Source: Candidatus Zhuqueibacterota bacterium (GTDB lineage: Bacteria; Zhuqueibacterota; Zhuqueibacteria; Thermofontimicrobiales; Sulfurfontimicrobiaceae). From it: a stretch of 64,000 bases of DNA. Below, piece by piece: positions 53,528 through 62,200 of this stretch. Location of the stretch: the NCBI GenBank assembly GCA_016927835.1, contig JAFGMA010000399.1:1-64000 (forward strand), read 5' to 3'. Position 1 is the first letter of the stretch. Every line of letters begins with the position of its first letter. The notes under the pieces were generated by a model that was not told the origin of the DNA, ran no database searches, and was given only the letters and a program-made list of their open reading frames with translations. The position numbers were made by a program, and so were the translations under genes.

Positions 53528-55331
53528 ATACCTGTCTCCAATCTATATCATCATGAAATTTTGGTTGATCTTCTTTGAAAAGAATGAAGTTGCCTAAAAC
53601 CAGCACATCCATTTCGGTACGCATAAAACACTTGTATGCATCGAGAGGCGATTGTACAATAGGCTCACCCCTCACATTGAAAGAGGTGTTTACGATGACG
53701 GGACAACCGGTTTTTTCGAAAAATTTATGAATCAATGCGTAATACCGCGGATTATCTTTTTTATTAACCGTTTGAATTCGCGCCGAATAATCGACATGCG
53801 TCACCGCCGGAATTTCTGAACGCACAACATTCAGTTTGTCAATTCCCCAGAGCCTGCTCTCATCTGAGGTCATCTGGCGCTGTTTATCCTTTTTGACATC
53901 AGCAACGAGCAACATATACGGGCTTTCGCGATCGATTTCAAACCAATTGCTCACCTGATCTGCCAGTACGGACGGCGCAAACGGGCGAAAACTCTCCCGG
54001 AATTTGATTTTCAGATTCATTTTTTTCTGCATTTTCGAAGATCGGGCGTCGCCAATAATCGATCGATTTCCCAATGCCCGCGGTCCGAATTCCATCCGAC
54101 CCTGGAACCACCCAATCACCTTTTCATCGATCATCAAATCCGCCACATCATCGATTAGCTCATCAAACTCTTTGTAGCTGTGCGGCAAATTATGCTCGGT
54201 CAAAAACTGGCGTATTTTTTCGGTGCTGTATTCGGGTCCCAGGTAAGAGCCCATTTGCAAATCTCTGCCATTTTTAGGCAATAGCGCTCTATTCAAATGA
54301 TGGTAATATGCGATATAAGCCGCGCCAAGCGCACCACCCGCGTCTCCGGCTGCCGGCTGAATCCAGATATTGTCGAATACTCCGGAGCGCAATAATTTTC
54401 CGTTGCCAACGCAATTCAAAGCCACACCACCGGCAAGACACAAATTCTGTTCGCCTGTTTCCTTTTTCACATTTCGCGCCATTCGCAGCATAATTTCTTC
54501 GGTGACATCCTGAACCGAACGCGCGAGGTCCATCTCTTTTTGAGTCAGTTTGCTCTCGGGTTTGCGAGGAGAGAAACCAAAGAGCTGATCGAGTTTGCCG
54601 TTGGTCATTGTGAGACCGGCGCAGTAATTGAAATAGTCCATATTCATTTTGAACGAACCATCTTCTTTCAAATCGAGGAGATGGTCGTAAATGAGCTGCA
54701 CGTATTTGGGTTCGCCGTAAGGTGCCAGCCCCATCACCTTGTATTCGCCCGAATTGACTTTGAATCCGGTGAAATACGTAAATGCAGAATACAGCAATCC
54801 AAGCGAGTGTGGAAAATGCAATTCCGCCAGGAGTGCCACCCGGTTATCTTTGCCGATGCCGTAGGAAGAAGTCGCCCACTCCCCGACGCCATCCATAGTC
54901 AGGAAGGTAGCCTGTTTGAAAGGGGATGGGAAAAACGCGGACGCTGCATGTGATTCATGATGCTCCGGAAACAAGATTGTGCCTTCGAAACCGCTCTCTT
55001 TTTTGATCACATCCGGAATCCACAGTTTCTGACTTAACCATAGCGGTATAGCTTTAATAAATGACTGCACACCCTGTGGAACGAAATTCAAATATGTTTC
55101 GAGAATGCGTTCGAACTTGATTAGCGGCTTGTCATAAAACGCTAAAAAATCGAGGTTATTGGGTTTCAGATTGCCCCTTTGCAGGCAGTAATTGACTGCA
55201 TTTTTGGGGAAATCATGGTCATGCTTCTTCCGCGTAAATCGCTCCTCTTGCGCAGCAGCGATAATTTCGCCATCTCTGAGCAGACAGGCAGCACTATCAT
55301 GATAGAAACAGGAGACTCCTAAGATATTCAT
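53514..55331 (-). CDS. NodU/CmcH-family carbamoyltransferase
   Basis: A 605-residue enzyme that transfers a carbamoyl group from carbamoyl phosphate through a carbamoyl-adenylate, usually onto a hydroxyl of a sugar, antibiotic or other metabolite. The N-terminal Kae1-like part has ILGVSCFYHDSAACLL, HHESHAASAFFPSPF near 126-140 and LAGGVALNCVGN near 303. The C-terminal part has GRMEFGPRALGNRSIIGDAR near 406-425 and NTSFNVRGEPIVQSPLDA near 548-565. The ATG at 55331 has GAGGAG 5 nt upstream; an in-frame GTG four codons earlier is less likely. It leads the operon with the SxtJ and DUF5989 genes. The acceptor is unknown. Confidence 0.92.
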   Translation of the reverse strand: MNILGVSCFYHDSAACLLRDGEIIAAAQEERFTRKKHDHDFPKNAVNYCLQRGNLKPNNLDFLAFYDKPLIKFERILETYLNFVPQGVQSFIKAIPLWLSQKLWIPDVIKKESGFEGTILFPEHHESHAASAFFPSPFKQATFLTMDGVGEWATSSYGIGKDNRVALLAELHFPHSLGLLYSAFTYFTGFKVNSGEYKVMGLAPYGEPKYVQLIYDHLLDLKEDGSFKMNMDYFNYCAGLTMTNGKLDQLFGFSPRKPESKLTQKEMDLARSVQDVTEEIMLRMARNVKKETGEQNLCLAGGVALNCVGNGKLLRSGVFDNIWIQPAAGDAGGALGAAYIAYYHHLNRALLPKNGRDLQMGSYLGPEYSTEKIRQFLTEHNLPHSYKEFDELIDDVADLMIDEKVIGWFQGRMEFGPRALGNRSIIGDARSSKMQKKMNLKIKFRESFRPFAPSVLADQVSNWFEIDRESPYMLLVADVKKDKQRQMTSDESRLWGIDKLNVVRSEIPAVTHVDYSARIQTVNKKDNPRYYALIHKFFEKTGCPVIVNTSFNVRGEPIVQSPLDAYKCFMRTEMDVLVLGNFILFKEDQPKFHDDIDWRQVYELD

Positions 55332-55459
55332 ACTACTCCTCACTTTACTAAATTCAAGCCTTTACATAAAAATCACTCGCTTAGATGCGTCGGTAAGAAA
55401 CGCCTGCCAGTCACCCATGCAGGACTCGCTATTCGCGAACAGTTAAAAGCACTCATCCG

Positions 55460-58400
55460 CTAGTTGGATTTCAACATTTTTTTTGTAATGATATGATCAT
55501 CGGCAACGAGCCGATAAATATAAACTCCGCCACTGGTCTGATTGCCCTTGTAGTCCTTGCCATCCCATTTTACCTCAAACTGCCCGGCTTCTTGATTTTT
55601 ATCGACCAGCATCCGTACACGTTGCCCCAGGATGTTATAAATCGTGATATTAACTTTAGCCGACTTTGCTAACTGGTAACGAATGACTGTTTCCGGGTTG
55701 AAAGGATTCGGGAAATTCTGGTACAATGCAAACGATTTCGGAGCCTCGCCGGATGCCTGTACCGGGAATATCGCTGTTACGAGACGGAACGGCTGCATAT
55801 CGAATCGATATTTTTGGAACACAATACTTTCTTCCGACAACGTTTCCTTCAATGCTTTGAAACGGATTTGCAAAAATTCACCGACTTCGCCAGCAGGGTA
55901 TGCCGAAAATAAACCAAGGTGCAGTGTGCGAGCCTCCGATTTATAGAAAACCGCGAAATCTTCGGATAACGCCGTTTTCCGGATATCGAGCAAGGCGACA
56001 TCCTGTTCTGAAATTTCAAAAAGCAACTCGCAAGAGAGAAAGCCCGATTGATCGATGTCGAAGGGAACGCAGATGGTATCGCCTGTCACCGCAACCGACG
56101 ATTTATTCCACTGGTAGGAATCGGCGATCTGCTTCGGTTGCGATGAAGCATTCCAGCCGCCTTTGACATCACCCAACAGATATGCCTGGTAGTTTTCGTT
56201 TTCTTTATCAACAGTAATATTGGAATATGATCCATTGCCGGGATTGAATATCCACTTGCCAACCTGTGAATTTTGAATGGGCGGCAGTTTCAGCGCAAAT
56301 CGCGCAACATGAACGGCATCGTAGGGCCAAATTTGAGCATTCCGATCCACATCCGCAGCGATTTCCTGCTTCGGGGTGAGCATCTCCAATTTCATATAAT
56401 GACGCATAATCAATGCGGCATCATACATGGTTATCAAATTGGGATTGCCGGCTGTGTGCGCAATTTTACTCGGAACAACCTGGAAATCAGTATTTTTGGG
56501 AATTGAGGAAAGGCGATACGCACCTTGCATATTCGTCGTGTCCTGGGCGCTAAATCCACCGCTTACCGCCATTTTAACGCCCGATACGGGATCGTCATCT
56601 GCGTAATAGCGGACAAAACCGGATATTGCAAACAGCATCTTTTCGGCGGTTGCCTGAAATAGCACAGTGTTCGCAGACGTAGCCGGTGCACTCACCATGA
56701 CCGCATTTGTTCCGGGATCCGGTCCGAGTACCAGATGTGCTTCTGCTTCGCCGGATTCGTCGGTATACAATGGCATCGATTCAAGGAGGCTGCCACCCCC
56801 CTGCACAACATCAAACATGATTGCGACATCACCGGCAATATTGCCGTATTGATCGTGCAGCGAAATTTTCAGCGGCAGACCAAGCGCATTATTCGGAGTG
56901 CCAAATTGATTGTTGCCGCTCACAATTTGCAGATCTGACGGATCATCCGGTATCGCTGTGAGATCGAAAGTGACATCGGGAACCGAATATTCAGGCAAAG
57001 AAGCGGCTATCGAGATATTGCCTGCTACTTTTGGCAAAATAGCATAGGCGCGGGCTTTTCCATTGGCATCGGTGTAAAATTCGCTGCTACCCTGTTTTGT
57101 CGCTTCGGGTGAAAAACTCAGGTTCTTCGTAAGAATAAACCGATCCAGCCGCACGTCGGTGGTTTTGCCAACCACTTTTATAGCATGCAGTCCTTGCCCA
57201 AGAGCGATGGTTTTCGGATCTTCGGCGCCCAAATCACCGACCTGGTCCCATTGCCATGATCCGGGAGAATCTATTTGCCAGTTCATTTCAGCACCGTCAT
57301 CAATCGTAATGCCAAAAGAATTATGAGCCGCATCCGGCGCGAACGCACGCCCCCAGATGCGAAAATTTCCGGCTTCCAAAACATAAAAAGCTGCTTCAGC
57401 CAATCCGGTATTGGGAACGGAACCTGTCGGCGCAACGATATATTCGCCTGCTGACGCGTCGGCAGCTTCAACGCGCACCATCGGTTCAACCAGCAGCGCA
57501 TTTTCCAATTCGATTCCGATTTTGCCATCCGCTGTTCGGGCGAAAACGGCGCCGCTGCCTTCCTGAAATTCATAATCAACTGCAATCCCGGCGACGCCAT
57601 CACCATCCGGATTTTGAACCTGGATTTCCAGCGGATCGGTGGCGAGTGTGTTGACTACTTCTTCCTGCGGATTGCCATTGGTTGCCACCAATTGGGTCGG
57701 ACCATCGAAAGCAGGTTCATCTTCGAATGACAAGTTGAAATCATCAAGGCGATGATTGGCGGTACCGATGGAGATGACGCCGGCGTGCAAATAGCCATAA
57801 TTTCCTGCTAGAACCTGTGAATCGACCAGGCGTCCGTCAAACCCGCCATTCAAAAAGCAATCAAAAAAATGACCGCGCCCGTCGTCATGCATCACCACTT
57901 TCAACGTATCGCCGGCAGCAGGAGCGCCATAGATGCCACTGACGCGATCGACTTCATAATTCACTGCGCCGTTGGACACAAGGCTCAACACGAGATCACC
58001 TGTGGCGCTTTCTTTCCAAATCGTATATCCGTTGGTGGTTTTTGAATTGGTTTCAAGCCGCAGCGCGAGCCCAATCTCGCCGGAACGCGCCGGATCTGTA
58101 TCCTGTCCGTACGTGATGGAAACAGATATCGGGCTGTTTTCTGTGCGGTAAACCGCTATAAATTTTCCGGAATTGGTATCGTTATTGAGGAATTGGTTAT
58201 TATCAATGGTGTATCCCCCCTGGCTGCTCCAGCACCCGACGAGTTGACTGCGATTGAAATTGTCGGTGATAAACGTACCTGTCGAGGACATGACATTCAT
58301 CAGGCTTTTGTAAAATACGCGCGCGATAACATTATAGCCGTCATTGTTCGGATGCAGCGTATCAAACATGTAGCTATATTCCCAACCGGGATTCGTCTTG

Positions 58401-59017
58401 AAAAGCGCATTTACGCCACAATAATAAATAGGCAATCCTTCATCCAGCTTCTCCTGAACAAGCAGCCAGATTCGCCGATTCAGTGCATCGTGTTCGCCAA
58501 GGGTATCCTCTTTTTTGGGAATTATGGTTGCCAACAGGATGATAATTTGCGGATTGACCGCATGAATTCGGTCGATGATTGTCTCAAGATGATGGCGAAT
58601 TTGATCCGCACTGAAGTTTTGAGCGAAATCATTCGTACCCAGATGGATCATGACAATCTCAGGCTCAGTCCATGTGACATAATCGGCTACAAAATTTTTA
58701 ATCCAATCCGCACTCCAACCGGGATGCCCCTCGTGCCAGGGATAAAATGTGGTACCATCGTGCAATGTGCCAACAAAATTGAAATTGGTGCCTTCAGTCA
58801 ATAACATATTTGCCAAATCGTCACGGTAACCTCCGATTGGCGTTGAACCATGTTCACCATGCGTTATTGAATTGCCCAACGGCATGATTTGGATCATTTG
58901 TCCGTACGCGGCAAGCGGACCCACCAGTAAAAAAAATAAGAGCCAGGATGAAAAGAATCTTTTTCTCGTGAAGGTTTCGGAGCAGATGAGTCGGTATTCA
59001 ATAAGCTTTCGGTTCAT
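55460..59017 (-). CDS. Exported SGNH/GDSL hydrolase with lectin-like, CBM-like, dockerin, cohesin-like and sorting modules
   Basis: A 1185-residue surface enzyme. After a signal peptide (about 17-38) is an SGNH hydrolase domain (about 40-240) with the nucleophile motif MPLGNSITHG, the GTND block near 127, and the catalytic Asp-His pair in FDTLHPNNDGY near 219-222. Next come a LamG-like domain (about 250-430), an Ig-like domain into which a CBM6/35-like module is inserted (about 500-632), another Big_1-like domain (about 690-790), a carboxypeptidase-like and dockerin-like segment (about 800-910), a cohesin-like domain (about 970-1080) and a sorting module with NFPNPFNPETVI. It probably de-esterifies a polysaccharide outside the cell. 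I chose the ATG at 59017; the longer frame has no signal sequence at its start. Confidence 0.85.
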   Translation of the reverse strand: MNRKLIEYRLICSETFTRKRFFSSWLLFFLLVGPLAAYGQMIQIMPLGNSITHGEHGSTPIGGYRDDLANMLLTEGTNFNFVGTLHDGTTFYPWHEGHPGWSADWIKNFVADYVTWTEPEIVMIHLGTNDFAQNFSADQIRHHLETIIDRIHAVNPQIIILLATIIPKKEDTLGEHDALNRRIWLLVQEKLDEGLPIYYCGVNALFKTNPGWEYSYMFDTLHPNNDGYNVIARVFYKSLMNVMSSTGTFITDNFNRSQLVGCWSSQGGYTIDNNQFLNNDTNSGKFIAVYRTENSPISVSITYGQDTDPARSGEIGLALRLETNSKTTNGYTIWKESATGDLVLSLVSNGAVNYEVDRVSGIYGAPAAGDTLKVVMHDDGRGHFFDCFLNGGFDGRLVDSQVLAGNYGYLHAGVISIGTANHRLDDFNLSFEDEPAFDGPTQLVATNGNPQEEVVNTLATDPLEIQVQNPDGDGVAGIAVDYEFQEGSGAVFARTADGKIGIELENALLVEPMVRVEAADASAGEYIVAPTGSVPNTGLAEAAFYVLEAGNFRIWGRAFAPDAAHNSFGITIDDGAEMNWQIDSPGSWQWDQVGDLGAEDPKTIALGQGLHAIKVVGKTTDVRLDRFILTKNLSFSPEATKQGSSEFYTDANGKARAYAILPKVAGNISIAASLPEYSVPDVTFDLTAIPDDPSDLQIVSGNNQFGTPNNALGLPLKISLHDQYGNIAGDVAIMFDVVQGGGSLLESMPLYTDESGEAEAHLVLGPDPGTNAVMVSAPATSANTVLFQATAEKMLFAISGFVRYYADDDPVSGVKMAVSGGFSAQDTTNMQGAYRLSSIPKNTDFQVVPSKIAHTAGNPNLITMYDAALIMRHYMKLEMLTPKQEIAADVDRNAQIWPYDAVHVARFALKLPPIQNSQVGKWIFNPGNGSYSNITVDKENENYQAYLLGDVKGGWNASSQPKQIADSYQWNKSSVAVTGDTICVPFDIDQSGFLSCELLFEISEQDVALLDIRKTALSEDFAVFYKSEARTLHLGLFSAYPAGEVGEFLQIRFKALKETLSEESIVFQKYRFDMQPFRLVTAIFPVQASGEAPKSFALYQNFPNPFNPETVIRYQLAKSAKVNITIYNILGQRVRMLVDKNQEAGQFEVKWDGKDYKGNQTSGGVYIYRLVADDHIITKKMLKSN

Positions 59018-59116
59018 ACACAAAAAAGTATTCTGTTTCAATGCAGCATATCTCCTATATACCGTATCCACGTGAATTAACGCCAACAGGTGTATCTCTC
59101 AACTGATCAGCACTAT

Positions 59117-59169
59117 AAAAAGACACCCGGGGCAATAGATCAGCTTTCCTGAAGGGTATCGCCCCAGGT
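59117..59169 (-). terminator. Rho-independent terminator after the giant Big_1 gene
   Basis: On the minus strand, ACCTGGGGC (59169-59161) pairs with GCCCCGGGT (59133-59125) in a 9-bp stem enclosing an inner TCAG/CTGA hairpin, followed by GTCTTTTTAT. It lies 106 bp after the stop of the gene at 59275 and before the SGNH gene. Confidence 0.65.
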
Positions 59170-59274
59170 TTTGATTGTTTGAAAAAAATATGTTTCTAAT
59201 TTAAGATTTCGCCGCATTTGCAGACGGCTAAAACTTCACAAATCGTGTGCGTTTTTGACGATTTTCTTTTACTA

Positions 59275-62200
59275 TTATTTCAGCAGAACCATCCGCTTCG
59301 TGGCTCGGAATTCACCTGCCTGAATGATATAGATATAAATTCCGGAAGCAACATTCATCCCGTACTCGTCTTTGCCATCCCAAACCACCGTATGATATCC
59401 CGCTTGTTGATGTCTTGAAACAAGCGTGCATACTTTCTGCCCCAACAGATTGAAGATAACCAGGCGGACATCACTGGCTTCCGGCAGTTGGTATTGAATT
59501 TTCGTGCGCGGATTAAACGGATTTGGATAATTCTGCGTTACGGCGAATGACGTCGGACGCTCGATAAAAACTTTGATTGAGTGATGGGCAGTTTTTCTGC
59601 CCGAAAAATCGACGTCTTCCAACTTGTAGTAATATGTCCGCCCTGCCTGCACGGAATGATCCACAAATTCATAACGCATGTCCTCGGTTGCGCCAATCAC
59701 CGAGCTGTTTATCTGTGAATAGCCATCATCTTCCAGGCTGCTTCTCAACACATGAAATCCGTAGTTGTTTTTCTCAAAGCTGGTTTCCCAGGTCAATTTC
59801 ACATGCCCGTTTTCAATTATTTCCGCTGAAAAATTTCCCAATTCAACAAGAGTTTTATTGTGAATAATCCACTCATGACGCAGTTTATCGTAGGTATCGG
59901 TAACCGTGACTGAAATCGTATAATTTCCCTGGCGGTACTCTTGCGGCATGAAGGTATATTCGCGTTCGCTGCACACCAGAAGGGAATCGAACGAACTCGA
60001 CGCATGCGGGCGCAAAACCCAGTCATAAATCAATGGCTCCTGATCGGGATCAGAAACGGTGACACTGAATTGAAGCGGATCACCGGTGAGTAAATCTCCG
60101 CTGATATCCGTGACCGTGGGATAAAGGGCTTCCAATACGGGCTTGCGATTCAAATTTGCAGCCTCAATAGTCACTTCTTCCGCCCCGATACCGCCTTTGC
60201 TATCCTTCACCAGGAACCAGACTTTATAATTTCCCGCCTGTTGATACGTAGGCGTCCAGGTAAATTTTCGTGTTCCCAATGAATCAAAGCGTGCACCCGG
60301 CGGAATTGTGCTGGCGCGCGAACCGTATTCGATCACATCGTTATCGTCATCAACGGCATTGACTGTGAATTCCAGGTATTGACCCTCTTCGATAGAGAAG
60401 TCCCCGATCTCCGGCTGAATCAACGGAAAATTATTGCTGACAGCTTCTGCTGTGAATTCAAGCGGTGAATTCTGCAAATTCTGGTTGATGACAATCGCGC
60501 TGTTTGATCCGAGAACTGAGCCCAATTTGAACCAATTGCGGGCGATACCCGATTCATCGCTTTTTGTGGTAATCGTTGTCGAACCATCGGGCCACTTGCC
60601 GCTGCCCGACATAACAACCCAGGTGAATGAAACGTTTTTAACCGGATTCCCGTATTGGTCTACTGCTTTTACCTCAAACGGAAATGGCAACAGACGACCC
60701 TTTGTGCCTTGCTGTCCATTTCCGCTGGCGATTTCCATCGTTTTTGCGCTTTGAGAGGTTGCATACAATTTGAAAAGCATCGGTGAATTGATCAATCCTT
60801 GAGAGGAAACCTCAACAATCACCTCGCCAATCGTACCACCGAATTTTACGGTTCCTAACGCATGACCATTTTGATTGGTAATATATGGCTGAGCTTCCAG
60901 AATTGTCGCATCTCCGCTTATTATTTTAAACAAGACTTCAACACCAGGAACCAGATTGTTATAAATATCTGTGGTTTGAACGACCATATTATTGCTCGAA
61001 GATGGTGAGCCGTAAACCGGACCTTCCGCGAGATTGCCCCTGACATACAGCAGCTTTTTAACTTCGCCGGTCTCTCCAGTGGAAGTAAAGGTAATGCCTT
61101 TTCCGAGGGCTTCCGCTCGAACGATATTCAAACCGATCTTATTATCCGGGGTAAAGCGTACCGAAGCATGCCCCAGTCTATCGGAATAAACGGTTCGAAT
61201 TTTATGTCCCTGGAAGCTGCCATCACCGATTTCAACGGAAAACTTGACCGGTTCATTCCAAACTGCCCAGCCATTGCTATCCACAACCTTCACGACGAAT
61301 GGCTCCGGCAATCCAACACCAGCCGTTCCCGTTTGATTATCCCCGGAGTGCTTCGATATATCCGCAGCAACCGCCTCTCTACCGGTAGCCGTATATGTGC
61401 GTGTTCCGATATCCTTGGCAACCGTCGATGCGCTATTTTGACCTACGGTTTGTTTTAAAATGAGGTGGGAATATGCCCATCCATTGGCGTCGGTTTCGAC
61501 CGGCTGCAATTCATAAATAGCACTTCCATCAGGTTGACCATCGCCTGCAAAAGTTACTTCATGTCCCTGAACCGGGTTGTCAAATTTATCGCCGACCCGA
61601 ATTCCCAACGGTTCGGGCAGCACTGCACCGACGTTTCCGGTCTGGTTGCCACCCACTGTGCTTAAAATTTTGGTACCGAGCAATGAAATGAAGGTGACAA
61701 TACCTTCATTCGCAAATTCTCCCACACCGGTGATAAAGGCGGTAATATGCTTTTCTCCGGATTTGTTCGCACGTATTTTACCAGTCGTTCTGCCATCACT
61801 TCCGGTTGCAAGCGTTGGTTGGGTTAAAATTCCTTCGTCGGCGGTTCCGATCGTAACATATTTATCGGAAATCGGATTGCCGAAAGCATCGGTAGTTTTG
61901 ATGATGATTGTAGCTTCAGTTCCAACAGCGGGGAAATTCGGCTCAAACGTGATGGTTGACGCTTCAAGGCTCAAGGGCCCGGTTTGACCGGTTGAATAGA
62001 AATACATTGGCGTATTTTGCAGGGCAACTGAACCGTTGGATGCGGTCGCTTTCACCGTATTAAGCACGCCATTTTCGGGTCCAACAGTCAAATACACCTG
62101 GGCATATCCATCCTCACCCGACGTTTTTACGACCATGGTATCTGTATCACCATCCAGGGTTCCCCCGCCGGTAGTGACTTCGAATGTGACGGTCAGTCCG

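Noticed and set aside
52929-55331. A saxitoxin-type toxin cluster, suggested by the SxtJ name
   Set aside because: The carbamoyltransferase-SxtJ-DUF5989 trio is widespread without toxin genes, and none of the core toxin biosynthesis genes is present.
58193-58804. 203-codon plus-strand frame opposite the SGNH domain
   Set aside because: Antisense to conserved SGNH motifs and without a ribosome-binding site.
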